Source of the DNA: Bin55 sp965220235
GTDB lineage: Bacteria > Pseudomonadota > Gammaproteobacteria > Pseudomonadales > Azotimanducaceae
Direction: 5' to 3'
Assembly: GCA_965220235.1 (NCBI GenBank)
Contig: OZ244815.1
Coordinates: 124,001 to 188,000, forward strand
DNA length: 64,000 bases
Below are positions 1 to 9,070 of the stretch, piece by piece. The translations under genes and the position numbers were made by a program. The notes beneath the pieces are model-generated. The model worked only from the letters and a program-made list of their open reading frames with translations. It was not told the origin of the DNA and did no database searches. How positions within the stretch are numbered: position 1 is the stretch's first letter; each line of letters opens with the position of its first letter.

Positions 1-71
1 TCAGCGACTAAATACGAGTAGAAGTGCGTCGGAATCGGCACTTTATGAATGGTTTCGAGCTGCTGAGTCAT
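1..71 (-). CDS. possible start of a gene leaving the window (partial)
   Basis: Reading leftwards from an ATG at 71, the frame stays open to the window edge (23 codons, beginning MTQQLETIHK). It would be divergent from the XRE-ImmA gene, with about 180 bases between them. No convincing ribosome binding site is visible and there is too little sequence to name a family, so this is only a candidate. Confidence 0.25.
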   Translation of the reverse strand, partial: MTQQLETIHKVPIPTHFYSYLVA

Positions 72-187
72 TTTTAGATCGGGAGGATGAGTTTTGAAGC
101 TAACTTTGGTCGGGTGCAAGCATAAAGGATGGGTCAAATTAGGGGTGGGTGGAGAATGCTCTATCGCGCCCGATAAACCACTATTGG

Positions 188-234
188 TTTACACAATTAC
201 ATATTACTTATAAAATATCAACCTCGAGTTGATA
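188..234 (+). promoter_or_regulatory. sigma-70 promoter and palindromic operator of the XRE-ImmA gene
   Basis: A -35-like TTTACA (188-193) is followed after 17 bases by a -10-like TAAAAT (211-216). Directly downstream, overlapping the expected transcription start, is a perfect inverted repeat TATCAAC-N5-GTTGATA (216-234). The gene behind it begins with an XRE-type helix-turn-helix, so autorepression through this site is the natural reading (inference). Confidence 0.65.
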
Positions 235-250
235 CAAAGAATATTTAAGT

Positions 251-1327
251 ATGTTTGCACAACGGCTTCGTCTTGCTCGGAAACGCGCAGGCTTTTCGAT
301 GCGTGCACTTTCGGAACGAATAAACCGCCAAGTTTCAGCTCAAGCGATTAGCAAATACGAGGCTGGCAAGATGCTACCTTCGTCTTCTGTCTTGGTCGAA
401 TTGGCTAGAGCGCTCGACGTTTCGTTGGATTTTCTTATGAGTTCACAAGTCGAGGCGATCGAAGGGCTGGAGTTTAGACGACACGCGGTACCTTCCGTTC
501 GAGACCGTGCGCGCGTTGAGGCGATTCTGATAGACAATCTGGAACGCTATCTTGCTGTTGAACAGATTCTCGACCTTTTGCCTGGAACTGAATGGGCGGA
601 GTGGCGACGTCATGACAGCGTGGCTAATGAATCGGAAATAGACGACAGAGCAGACCTGCTACGTGAGCATTGGGAACTCGGAACGGACCCCATTCCGAGT
701 ATCTGCGAATTGATCGAGGATAAAGGCATCAAGGTTGTCGAGTGTGATCTACCTGAGGGCATCAACGGGCTGGCTTGTAACGTTGTACGAAACGGTAAGC
801 GCATCGCCGACGCTGTTGTAGTTTCTAGTCAAGTCAATGTGGAGCGGAAACGCTTCACGCTCGCTCATGAACTTGCTCACCACATGATCCGATCAGTCTC
901 AAATCCCGAGATCCAACTAGAGGCGGCGATGAATCGTTTCGCGGGGGCGTTTTTGATGCCGCGTCAGCATCTGATCGCGGAAGCCGGGGTGAACCGCAAT
1001 CGAATTACTTACTACGAAATCGTTCGACTCAAGCATGCCTACGGTGTTTCCGCGGCAGCGTTGCTTGTACGACTTGGTCAACTCGGGATCTTGCGCCCTG
1101 CCGTTGTCCGACGTGCGTTCCGCACGTATGCCAGGTCGTGGCGCACCGAAGAACCGTCGCCCATCAAAAATAACTCCGGCTTCGCCACGTTTGAAAAACC
1201 TCGTCGGTTTGAACGCTTGGTTTTTCGTGCAGTCGGGGAGGAGCTGATATCGCCGTTCCGTGCAGCAGAGCTCCTTGAGAAGCCATTGGAATACGTGGAG
1301 TGGCAAATCCATGGGCCTATGGAATAG
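251..1327 (+). CDS. XRE-family regulator fused to ImmA/IrrE zinc endopeptidase
   Basis: 358-residue cytoplasmic protein. Residues 1-65 form a helix-turn-helix of the Cro/CI (XRE) type. The C-terminal half is an ImmA/IrrE-type metallopeptidase (COG2856) with the zinc motif H206-E207-L-A-H210 and the downstream glutamate E224 followed by the family signature around FAGAFLMP. Family members cleave or relieve partner repressors, or act as antitoxin-like regulators of adjacent genes. The following PIN-domain gene overlaps its stop codon in the arrangement TAGTG, so the two are very probably translationally coupled. A palindromic operator lies between promoter and start codon. No strong Shine-Dalgarno sequence is visible before this ATG. 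Confidence 0.9.
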   Translation: MFAQRLRLARKRAGFSMRALSERINRQVSAQAISKYEAGKMLPSSSVLVELARALDVSLDFLMSSQVEAIEGLEFRRHAVPSVRDRARVEAILIDNLERYLAVEQILDLLPGTEWAEWRRHDSVANESEIDDRADLLREHWELGTDPIPSICELIEDKGIKVVECDLPEGINGLACNVVRNGKRIADAVVVSSQVNVERKRFTLAHELAHHMIRSVSNPEIQLEAAMNRFAGAFLMPRQHLIAEAGVNRNRITYYEIVRLKHAYGVSAAALLVRLGQLGILRPAVVRRAFRTYARSWRTEEPSPIKNNSGFATFEKPRRFERLVFRAVGEELISPFRAAELLEKPLEYVEWQIHGPME

Positions 1328-1824
1328 TGTCGGAGACTATAGTCAACGACGCCTCTTGCTTGATCGACATTCGCAAAGGTGATTTGCTAACAACGTTCGT
1401 AAAGCTCCCTTACCAGCTCATCGTTCCTTTACGAGTGCGCGGGGAAGAGATTCTCGATTTTTCGGACAACCAATGGCGAATGATGGAATCCGCAGGATTG
1501 ATCACTCATGACCTTACTCCTGATGAAGTCGGCCGTGCACTTAATCTCAGAAACGAACATCCAGCTCTATACGCGAACGATTGCTTCTGCCACATTTCCG
1601 CTGAGAGCCACGCGGGCATACTGCTGACGGGTGATGCTCTGCTCCGCAAAGTTGCGAGCGAAAATGGACTCGAGGTACACGGTATCCTTTGGGTTATTGA
1701 CGAATTGCTCGCTGCTCGTGCGTGCGCTACGTGTGTACTCAAACACGCCTTACGCGCTTGGCAAAGTGATAACAGCGTATTTCTGTCTGACGCAGAGATC
1801 GCAAGACGCTTGGCTCGCATGTGA
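1327..1824 (+). CDS. PIN-domain protein, probable RNase toxin partner of the XRE-ImmA protein
   Basis: About 165 residues. Acidic PIN positions are visible: the N-terminal VNDAS, a central ANDCF segment, the LLTGD motif followed by LRKVA, and a late WVIDEL. This order matches PIN proteins of the VapC/DUF3368-DUF4411 type, metal-dependent RNases that often act as toxins. I chose the GTG at 1327, whose first base is the last base of the upstream TAG stop; it puts the first acidic motif four residues from the start, as is usual for PIN domains. A GTG at 1300 in the same frame is the alternative. No conventional small antitoxin is present, so the XRE-ImmA protein is the likely controller (inference). 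Confidence 0.75.
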   Translation: MSETIVNDASCLIDIRKGDLLTTFVKLPYQLIVPLRVRGEEILDFSDNQWRMMESAGLITHDLTPDEVGRALNLRNEHPALYANDCFCHISAESHAGILLTGDALLRKVASENGLEVHGILWVIDELLAARACATCVLKHALRAWQSDNSVFLSDAEIARRLARM

Positions 1825-1910
1825 AACCAACCTCCAACGCTTTGGATTTCTTTCAAAGATAGCTAGTCCGATAATTGCGCACTTTTGATTCGTTCACACG
1901 AGCAACTACG

Positions 1911-3083
1911 ATGTCAATAGAGCAGTTTCGAATAGAAGCTAGGAATTGGTTAGGTGAGAATTGCCCCGAGAGTTTGCGTACCTCGGGCAGCTATACAGCA
2001 GGCGGAAGAAAGGAAAAGTACCCTAATCCGGATACCAAGATTTGGCTCGATCGGATGGCTTCTCGAGGGTGGACAGCGCCTACATGGCCGACCGAATACA
2101 GCGGCGGCGGGTTGTCACCCGATGAACTCAAGGTCCTTGAGGACGAAATGAGCCGTATCAATGCGCCAGCGCCATTGGGCGGTCATGGGTTAACGATGAT
2201 CGGTCCTGCGATCCTGGAGTTTGGTACGCCAGACCAGTGTATGGAACACTTACCGCCCATCGTTCGTGGTGAGATTCGATGGTGTCAAGGCTACAGTGAA
2301 CCGGGTGCGGGGTCCGACCTGGCCAGTCTACAGTGTCGGGCAGATGAAGACGGCGACGACTACATCATCAATGGGTCCAAAATCTGGACTTCTGGTGCGA
2401 ATGAGGCGGATTGGATTTTCTGTCTAGTTCGAACGGATTTCGATGCGTCAAAACATCAAGGGATCTCATTTGTTGTTCTGGATATGGAATCCCCTGGTGT
2501 TACTGTGTCGCCGATCGAATTGATCAGCGGCTCATCGGAGTTTTGCCAAACGTTCTTCGACAACGTACGTGTTCCGAAACGACAACGTATTGGTAACACT
2601 GGTGAAGGTTGGACGGTAGGTAAGCGTTTGTTGCAATACGAGCGGAGTTCGATTGGTGGTCGTGGCGGAACGCGGCAGAAAACAAGAACGATCGATGAAA
2701 TCGCAAAAGACTATTGCGGCGCCAGCAACGGCAAGATCGCAAGAGCAGATATTCGAGATCGCATTGTTCATCAAAATATCGATGATGCTGCGTATCAGAT
2801 GACGATTCGCAGATCGTTTGAAGAAGCCGCCAGCAACGCCGCACCGAGTTTTTTGTCTTCGTTTTTCAAGTACTACGGGACCGAACAGAACATGCGCCGA
2901 CAAGACTTGATGATGGATATATTGGGATCCCAAGGATTAGGTTGGGTCGGCGAAGGATTCTCTGGATTCGAACGTGGTTCAACGCGTGGTTGGTTACGTT
3001 CGAAAGCGAATTCAATCGAAGGCGGAACCTCCGAGGTTCAGCTCAACATCATCGCAAAACGTGTACTCGGTTTACCGGACTAG
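1911..3083 (+). CDS. acyl-CoA dehydrogenase family protein
   Basis: 390 residues, the normal length for an FAD-dependent acyl-CoA dehydrogenase. Seen: the flavin/substrate segment QGYSEPGAGSDLAS followed by a GSKIWTSGA block in the middle domain, and the C-terminal signature GGTSEVQLNIIAKRVLG. The family oxidises acyl-CoA thioesters to enoyl-CoA and passes electrons to ETF; the chain length or substrate cannot be told. The ATG at 1911 is preferred to a TTG at 1875 because homologues begin close to the SIEQFRIEARNWL helix. It is followed convergently by the MFS carrier gene. Confidence 0.88.
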   Translation: MSIEQFRIEARNWLGENCPESLRTSGSYTAGGRKEKYPNPDTKIWLDRMASRGWTAPTWPTEYSGGGLSPDELKVLEDEMSRINAPAPLGGHGLTMIGPAILEFGTPDQCMEHLPPIVRGEIRWCQGYSEPGAGSDLASLQCRADEDGDDYIINGSKIWTSGANEADWIFCLVRTDFDASKHQGISFVVLDMESPGVTVSPIELISGSSEFCQTFFDNVRVPKRQRIGNTGEGWTVGKRLLQYERSSIGGRGGTRQKTRTIDEIAKDYCGASNGKIARADIRDRIVHQNIDDAAYQMTIRRSFEEAASNAAPSFLSSFFKYYGTEQNMRRQDLMMDILGSQGLGWVGEGFSGFERGSTRGWLRSKANSIEGGTSEVQLNIIAKRVLGLPD

Positions 3084-3140
3084 ACGCAGAAACATCTCGC
3101 GACCAATTGGTCAGTAATAGCGCGGACTTAAACCAGCGTT

Positions 3141-4499
3141 CTATTTAGAACTCGCCACTCTCGGCAGCGGGATGTTGAACTCCAATAAGGTAGACACCAT
3201 GTTGGGTTTGGCGATACGGATCCGGTCGTTGTTCAACAACATCGAAAAGACGAACCCAATACTCAGGACTAAGACGCCAATCAAGAAGCAATAAATCACA
3301 ACCTTGTTGGGGTAGCTGTCTTTGAGATACCCAACGTATAGCGGTCCTAGTACGCCGGCCATGGCCCAAGCGGTCAAGATAAAACCGTAGATTGACGACA
3401 TTTTTTTGGTTCCGAACACGTCGGATATGAACGACGGGATGACCGCGAATCCGCCGCCAAAACACAGTAGCACGTAGCACAGCAAAATCGAGAAAATCCA
3501 CGGGTCGCGCTCGGTCATCAACATTCCAAACACCACCATTTGCGTGGCTAGCAGAATTCGAAAAACACGTACTCGGCCGATGTAATCCGACAGCAAGCCC
3601 CAAAACAGTCGCCCGATACCGTTGCATACCGAAGACACGGCGATTAGAGTCGCACCGTAGGATGCGAGAACTTTAGGTTCGATAGTGGGGTCAGTTAGCT
3701 TCCAGATGTCCTGTAATAACGGCGATTGGAAGCTAATGACCGTAATGCCGGCGACGATGTTCACGAAAAAGATCACCCACATCACCAAGAACTCGCGGGA
3801 TTTCACACAGCTCCTGACATAGTGAGGATCGTCTTCCTCGGTGAACAGCGAAGGGGCGGCTCGCTCTAACGCTGTGGCGTCTTCGCGAGGCGGATTAACG
3901 ACGAGAAGGCTGGCCGGAATCGTGATTAAGCCGAATATCACACCAAGCCACATGAATACGTTCGTCAAATCCTCTTGGGTGTAAACAAGCAAAAACGGGG
4001 CAAGCAACTTGCTCAGTAGGAGTGCACCGACGCCAAATCCCATCATGACGATGCCGGTCGCGAGCCCTTTATGTTCGGGAAACCAGTTGGCAACGGTCGC
4101 GACAGGTGTTACATAACCCATACCGAGCCCAATGCCCCCGATGACACTGTAACCCAGGTAGAACAAGGCGAGGGAGTTTTGGGAAAGCGCAAATGCGGCG
4201 ACGAGATAGCCGACGCTGAACATAACACTCCCCAAGAATGCGAGTCGACGTGGCCCGAGTTTAGGAAGTTGCACGCCAGCCCATGCGGCCGAGACGCCGA
4301 GCGAGAAGATGGCGAAGCCGAACGCCATGGCTGTATCAGTAAAAGTCCAGCCAAACTGACGAACCAGCAACACCTGGAAGAAACTCCACGCGTACACCGT
4401 ACCGAAACACAGGTGCAGGACTGTACAGACGCCTGCGATCATCACTCGCGGAACCGGGAACGGAATGCCGCTAATCTGCACGAGACTCAAGCTGGCCAC
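3141..4499 (-). CDS. MFS transporter, OFA (oxalate/formate antiporter-like) family
   Basis: 452 residues with about 12 hydrophobic segments and a polar central loop near residues 205-235, as in MFS carriers. The N-terminal half has features typical of the OFA branch: a 'FGTVYAWSFFQ' helix 1, a glycine-rich GGIGLGMGYVTP helix and an NWFPEHKGLATG loop. The family moves small organic anions across the inner membrane; the substrate here is unknown. Its start is only three bases after the stop of the HAMP-domain gene, which itself overlaps a substrate-binding-protein gene, so the three form one transcription unit. Confidence 0.85.
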   Translation of the reverse strand: MASLSLVQISGIPFPVPRVMIAGVCTVLHLCFGTVYAWSFFQVLLVRQFGWTFTDTAMAFGFAIFSLGVSAAWAGVQLPKLGPRRLAFLGSVMFSVGYLVAAFALSQNSLALFYLGYSVIGGIGLGMGYVTPVATVANWFPEHKGLATGIVMMGFGVGALLLSKLLAPFLLVYTQEDLTNVFMWLGVIFGLITIPASLLVVNPPREDATALERAAPSLFTEEDDPHYVRSCVKSREFLVMWVIFFVNIVAGITVISFQSPLLQDIWKLTDPTIEPKVLASYGATLIAVSSVCNGIGRLFWGLLSDYIGRVRVFRILLATQMVVFGMLMTERDPWIFSILLCYVLLCFGGGFAVIPSFISDVFGTKKMSSIYGFILTAWAMAGVLGPLYVGYLKDSYPNKVVIYCFLIGVLVLSIGFVFSMLLNNDRIRIAKPNMVSTLLEFNIPLPRVASSK

Positions 4500-4502
4500 T
4501 GC

Positions 4503-5255
4503 TTACTCGTTCTCTTCTGCCTTTGAGTTATTCTCGACCTTATTCGGATCCGTAACGGTCGAGAAGTATTGGAACAAGCGCGCTAGGTGGCCCACTTCAT
4601 CGTTTCTCGTCAGAATCCGTTCAGTGGTCGACTCAGTCTCTTCCGTTCCTTCTTGTTTCGCGAGTGTGACTGCGTAATCAAGTAGCGAGTTAATCGGTTT
4701 CGCGGCAAAACTGACGAACCAGATGGAGGCGAAGATGCCGACGAAAAAGATGATCGCGATGAGATAGATCTGATTGCCGATAGCTTGCTGGATCGCTAAC
4801 GCGACATGACTGACGTCCATCCCGATGTGCACGCTGCCGACGTGTCCCGCCAAGATGTAGCTACTTACTTCGACGAAGTCACCCATCCCAGCAAGATTAC
4901 GTGTGACGGTCTCGCCGACTCTGCGTTCGCCTTCGAGTATTTCCTCAGGAATGCCCGGTACGAACGTGTGCGCAAGGTACTCGTCTGCATCGTTCACGAT
5001 GTAGATGTAGCTGATGCCTTGAATCTCGACGAATTGATCGATCAACGACTGTAGCGACGACAGGTCCCGATTGAGAATGATGTCGACGCTTGCATCGGCA
5101 ATGGTCTTGGCAATGTCGCGACTGTTCTCTTCGTACTCCGACGTTAGGTGTAGATCGACCGAGTAGATACTCACTACAGAGGTAGATACACCAATGAGCA
5201 AGAATAGGAAGAAAATCCCAAACATCGTGCGTTGGAACAGCCGAGTGATCTTCAT
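4503..5255 (-). CDS. membrane sensor with extracytoplasmic domain and HAMP, no output domain
   Basis: 250 residues: membrane segment at about 10-32, periplasmic region of about 130 residues resembling a single Cache-like sensor, second membrane segment at about 165-187, then a HAMP-like region (AAKPINSLLDYA ... NDEVGHLARLF). The protein ends about ten residues after HAMP, with no kinase, cyclase or methyl-accepting domain. Its ATG overlaps the stop of the substrate-binding gene (ATGA), which indicates coupled translation. A plausible role is to sense the loaded binding protein and signal to, or gate, a partner such as the MFS carrier (inference). It could also be a truncated relic of a sensor kinase, but the intact coupling on both sides argues against decay. 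Confidence 0.7.
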   Translation of the reverse strand: MKITRLFQRTMFGIFFLFLLIGVSTSVVSIYSVDLHLTSEYEENSRDIAKTIADASVDIILNRDLSSLQSLIDQFVEIQGISYIYIVNDADEYLAHTFVPGIPEEILEGERRVGETVTRNLAGMGDFVEVSSYILAGHVGSVHIGMDVSHVALAIQQAIGNQIYLIAIIFFVGIFASIWFVSFAAKPINSLLDYAVTLAKQEGTEETESTTERILTRNDEVGHLARLFQYFSTVTDPNKVENNSKAEENE

Positions 5256-6559
5256 GTTGCGAACTTGACTTCCCAGTCCGTCAAACCAACAAACCGATTG
5301 TTGTCCACGATCGTGTAGTACACCTGATCAAGTCCTTGTCGACGTTCTGGACTGAAATGAACCATCTCACCAATACCCAAGTCGTGGTTCTGAATGGAGA
5401 ACACCGCGTCTTCTAGTAATGCGCGAGAGGGACTCGGTCCGGCTCGCTTCAAGATCTCGGTCATTAACTTCGCGTTTAGGAAGCCTTCAAGGCTCGTGAA
5501 GCTCTTCGCGAAAGGCACGTAATCGTGTTCTTCAAACTCTGGCGGTGGCGTTGGGTCATAGTGCTTCATCAGATCTTCATATTCGCTGATCGACCCCATA
5601 GTGAAGTCCTCGTAGGAAGGCACCACTTGGGAGTTAACGAGCCACCGCGAATACCGTTCACTTTCGGATCCAAACTCGTCCGTTAAATTCTTCAGCAGGT
5701 TTTCGCTACCGACAAACGAGAGATTGGCAATCGGAATTTCGAGACCACCATCGATGGCATCGCGGGCGAATGCGGCACACGCGGCATAGGAGCCAATACA
5801 AATAACCGCGTCAGGATTGACCTTCTTAAGACGTTCGACTTGGGCTCGCATCACCGCCGTGTACTGCTCGCCGCGTCGATAGGTGGCTTCACCAACCAGT
5901 TTTTTATCGTACGCCTTAAGCGCAGCTCTCACGCCTGCCCAGCCACTGCGTCCATATGCGTCAGCCTGATAGAAGACTGCGATGCGTTCGCGGCCGATCG
6001 CGATGAAGTTGTCGACAAGACCCGCGGTTTCCTGCTTATAGGATGCACGAAGATTGAATGCGAACTCGTCATATGGAGGCTGTCGCTGCGGCTGTGCACC
6101 AGTGAACGGGAAGAACAGCAAAAAGTCACGATCTTGGAACTTCTTGAGTACCGGGAGTACGCGTGTTACCGTCGGCGTGCCTACATAGCCGAATAGCGCG
6201 AAGACTTTGTCGTCAACGATTAATTTGACACTGTTCTCCACCGCAGGAACGGGTTGATACCCGTCGTTGCGCAACTTGAGGACGATGCGACGACCGTGAA
6301 CGCCACCTTGATCGTTGACGTGGGCGAAGTACGACACGGCGCCACGATAGAGTTCAATGCCTAGACCGCGAGACGGTCCTTTGAAGGCTGTGGACACTCC
6401 GAGGACGATTTCGGAATCCGTAACACCAGAGTCAGTTAACGTTCCTGACGGAACCGTGGAAGCTTGACCGGTTGGACTTGTGGCGAATACGCGCGATGGC
6501 GCAATTGCTGCGCTGGCAAGGACGCTCTGGGTGAGCTGTCGTCGAGTCAGTTTTGCCAT
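5252..6559 (-). CDS. ABC-type substrate-binding protein, Leu/Ile/Val (Peripla_BP_6) type, Tat signal
   Basis: 435 residues. The N-terminus has a twin-arginine signal (KLTRRQLTQ followed by a hydrophobic stretch ending near APSRVFA), so export of the folded protein to the periplasm is likely. The mature part shows the type I periplasmic binding fold used for branched amino acids, amides or urea: SEIVLGVSTAFKGPSRG at the start, a GVHGRRIVLKLRNDGYQP segment, and a VFALFGYVGT strand. The ATG at 6559 is preferred; a GTG at 6583 would add eight residues before the Tat motif. No ABC permease or ATPase is adjacent. The gene is instead coupled to a HAMP protein and an MFS carrier. Confidence 0.85.
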   Translation of the reverse strand: MAKLTRRQLTQSVLASAAIAPSRVFATSPTGQASTVPSGTLTDSGVTDSEIVLGVSTAFKGPSRGLGIELYRGAVSYFAHVNDQGGVHGRRIVLKLRNDGYQPVPAVENSVKLIVDDKVFALFGYVGTPTVTRVLPVLKKFQDRDFLLFFPFTGAQPQRQPPYDEFAFNLRASYKQETAGLVDNFIAIGRERIAVFYQADAYGRSGWAGVRAALKAYDKKLVGEATYRRGEQYTAVMRAQVERLKKVNPDAVICIGSYAACAAFARDAIDGGLEIPIANLSFVGSENLLKNLTDEFGSESERYSRWLVNSQVVPSYEDFTMGSISEYEDLMKHYDPTPPPEFEEHDYVPFAKSFTSLEGFLNAKLMTEILKRAGPSPSRALLEDAVFSIQNHDLGIGEMVHFSPERRQGLDQVYYTIVDNNRFVGLTDWEVKFAT

Positions 6560-6827
6560 GTCACCGAAATGTTCAACAACCACTTAGGGTTGCATTCTGG
6601 TAGTGCGAAGTATGCAAAACCATTATGTTGCGGATGGTATGGGTTTATAACGATAGTTGGCTTTTGGTCACGCTTATAGTTTGACATCTCGGTGATACTT
6701 GGCGACACTCCGTCTTGTTGATGGGTTCGGATTGAGAGAAGGTGGCATAGAACACGCGAGGATCCGATGCCGACGTAGGGTCCGCTGCTAAATTCTGTAT
6801 TGGTTAGGGTGTAAGGAGAAAACCCGA

Positions 6828-8045
6828 ATGGCTAACGGGTCGATTGATGCGAACCTAAGAAAACGGGCTGAACGGGTCATTCCTGGTGGCATGTACGGAC
6901 ACATGGCCGTTCAGCGAGGGATGCCTGAAGGTTATCCGCAATTCTTCGAGCGGGCTTCTGGTTGTCGTCTCTGGGATGTGGATGGTAACGAATACATCGA
7001 CTTCATGTGCTCCTATGGCCCTATGATCGCGGGATACGGTAATCCTCGCATTCGTGCTGCAGCTGACGCGCAACGAGAACGCTTCGATATCGGCGATGGA
7101 CCTCCGCCCGTGTTGGTCGAGCTAGCCGAGAAATTCACGGGACAGATCACGCATGCAGACTGGGCGGTATTTGCTAAGAATGGCAACGATGCCACCACCA
7201 TCTGCAACATGGTCGCGCGAGCGCATACCGGCAAACGCAAGATCCTCGTAGGTGAGAGCGCGTATCACGGTTCACAACCGTGGGCAAACCGTCGTGCAAG
7301 AGGCACCCCACCGGAAGAGCACATTCACTATCCAACGTATCGATTCAACGATGTCGAACATCTCAAAGCAACCGCGAGAAGAGCGCGCGGAGATCTTGCC
7401 GGAATCGTGGTCTCTTCGTACAAACACGATGTGCCGCAGAGGCAGGAACTGGTGGACCTCGCTTTCGCACGAGAGGTGCGAAAGATCTGCGATTCCGAAA
7501 GCGCGGCGCTCATTCTCGACGATGTTCGGGGAGGATTGCGCCTGTCCTTAGATGCGAGTTGGTCGGAGCTTGGTGTTCAACCCGATCTGTCCGCTTGGGG
7601 CAAAGCCATTGCAAACGGCGAACCTCTCGCCGCCGTGTTAGGAAGCGAGCCGTATCGGGAGGCGGCGTCCAGCATTTTCTATACAGGATCCTTCTGGTAC
7701 CAAGGCGCACCATTCGCGGCAGCGATTGAGACGCTTGATGTACTGAAGGAGGTCAATGCCCCTCGCCGCATGGAGCAACTTGGTCAACAGTTTCGGGACG
7801 GGCTTTATGAACAAGCGCAGCGACACGGTTTCGGCATCCACCAGAGTGGACCACCGCAAATGCCAATGATCGAATTTGAAAACGATTCGAAGAAAACTCA
7901 AGTCGCGTCTTTCTGCGCCAACGCATTGCGCCACGGTGTCTACTTGCACCCTTGGCACAACATGTTCCTCTCTATTGCTCATACAGAGGCAGATATCGAG
8001 GAAGCGCTTGAAGGTACGAACAAGGCGTTCGGTGAGTTACCTTGA
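6828..8045 (+). CDS. class III aminotransferase, glutamate-1-semialdehyde aminomutase-like
   Basis: 405 residues. PLP-enzyme features: the N-terminal GCRLWDVDGNEYIDFMCSYG block typical of class III aminotransferases, the LILDDVRGG segment whose aspartate contacts the PLP ring nitrogen, and the Schiff-base lysine K259 in AWGKAIANGEPLAAVLG. Similarity is strongest to the glutamate-1-semialdehyde 2,1-aminomutase-like branch, but a haem-pathway role is not supported by the context, so the amino donor and acceptor are unknown. AAGGAG lies about eight bases before the ATG. It is divergent from the substrate-binding unit and convergent with the PhyH gene. Confidence 0.88.
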   Translation: MANGSIDANLRKRAERVIPGGMYGHMAVQRGMPEGYPQFFERASGCRLWDVDGNEYIDFMCSYGPMIAGYGNPRIRAAADAQRERFDIGDGPPPVLVELAEKFTGQITHADWAVFAKNGNDATTICNMVARAHTGKRKILVGESAYHGSQPWANRRARGTPPEEHIHYPTYRFNDVEHLKATARRARGDLAGIVVSSYKHDVPQRQELVDLAFAREVRKICDSESAALILDDVRGGLRLSLDASWSELGVQPDLSAWGKAIANGEPLAAVLGSEPYREAASSIFYTGSFWYQGAPFAAAIETLDVLKEVNAPRRMEQLGQQFRDGLYEQAQRHGFGIHQSGPPQMPMIEFENDSKKTQVASFCANALRHGVYLHPWHNMFLSIAHTEADIEEALEGTNKAFGELP

Positions 8046-8116
8046 ATCTATGGGATGTAAGCCAAGGTTGAGGGTGAAGTCTTTTTAGAGAACGAATCTC
8101 CTAATCGTTCCGGGTT

Positions 8117-9070
8117 CTAGGAGTCCGCTGGACTTCCGAGAGTATCGTCCTGCAGAGCCCTCAATTCAGCGACCTCTTTTCGTAAGCGATACAACTCTGC
8201 TTGCTCGGCCTGTGCCTTCTTCCAAATCGCAGCGGTATGGTCGTGAGAGCCGTAAGCGCTCGGTGGCGCGAGAATTGCTCGTTGATTGTCCGTTAGTTCG
8301 CCATAGTTATCGGCGTTATAGAAACATGCTCCCCAGGCTACCGCGTGAGGACAGTACTTGTAGAAGATGGTTCGTCGTTCGCCGCCGCCTTCCCAAGGGA
8401 TCGTTCCGTGAGCACATGCTTCCGTAAAAATAATGGCGTCTCCAGCATTTGCGTTGACTTGATCGACGCATTCGTGAACTTCATCTTGGGTTTTGCTGAT
8501 GCGCCAATCTTCAGGCAACGCGAAGTTCATCTTATGACTGCCCGGTACACACGCGAACCCACCACTCTCCGGCGAGACGTCGCTTAGTTCGAATGCCACG
8601 GCGACAAGACCGTTGTAAAACTTGCCGTTGTTGTATCGGTAGAAGCACTGACCGCCGTCAGTAGGACCAACAATGTCGCGAGGTCCGCCAGCCCCTTGAC
8701 CGCCTCCGTGCAGATAGAGCATATGCTTGCTGTCCGCACTCTCAATCTTGAGATAGTCATGATCAAGGCGGTACCCACCACCTAAGAGGGTTTCAAGGTA
8801 CGGTGCGATCGTCGGCAAATCGATGAGGTCGATATAGGTTCCGCCCCACTCTAGCAACGATGGCGAGGTCCATGCCGCATCGGCTTCGTTCTCGAACACC
8901 GTTCGGTCCGATCCGAAGATATGACGTTTCTTGTTTTTTTGCTTCGGAGCGGGAACCTTCCGTTGCTCTTCTAGTTGCTTGGAGAGATCATTAACTTGCT
9001 CAGGTGTGAGCGCGTTTTTAACAACGATGTAGCCACGCAGGTCGAACAGGTATTTCTCTTGGTCGTTCAT
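8117..9070 (-). CDS. PhyH-family Fe(II)/2-oxoglutarate enzyme with HxG iron motif
   Basis: 317 residues with the phytanoyl-CoA dioxygenase fold. Seen: an N-terminal 'RGYIVVKNALTPEQVN' start, a distal histidine H221 (EACAHGTIPW) and the 2-oxoglutarate-binding arginine at 232 or 233. The proximal motif, normally HxD, reads H121-G-G, so the carboxylate ligand is absent. In the known Fe/2OG halogenases the same Asp is replaced by Gly or Ala to make room for chloride, but similar changes occur in PhyH proteins of unknown chemistry. The last 40 residues form a charged helix (AEQAELYRLRKEVAELRAL). It is convergent with the aminotransferase gene, 71 bases apart. Confidence 0.75.
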   Translation of the reverse strand: MNDQEKYLFDLRGYIVVKNALTPEQVNDLSKQLEEQRKVPAPKQKNKKRHIFGSDRTVFENEADAAWTSPSLLEWGGTYIDLIDLPTIAPYLETLLGGGYRLDHDYLKIESADSKHMLYLHGGGQGAGGPRDIVGPTDGGQCFYRYNNGKFYNGLVAVAFELSDVSPESGGFACVPGSHKMNFALPEDWRISKTQDEVHECVDQVNANAGDAIIFTEACAHGTIPWEGGGERRTIFYKYCPHAVAWGACFYNADNYGELTDNQRAILAPPSAYGSHDHTAAIWKKAQAEQAELYRLRKEVAELRALQDDTLGSPADS

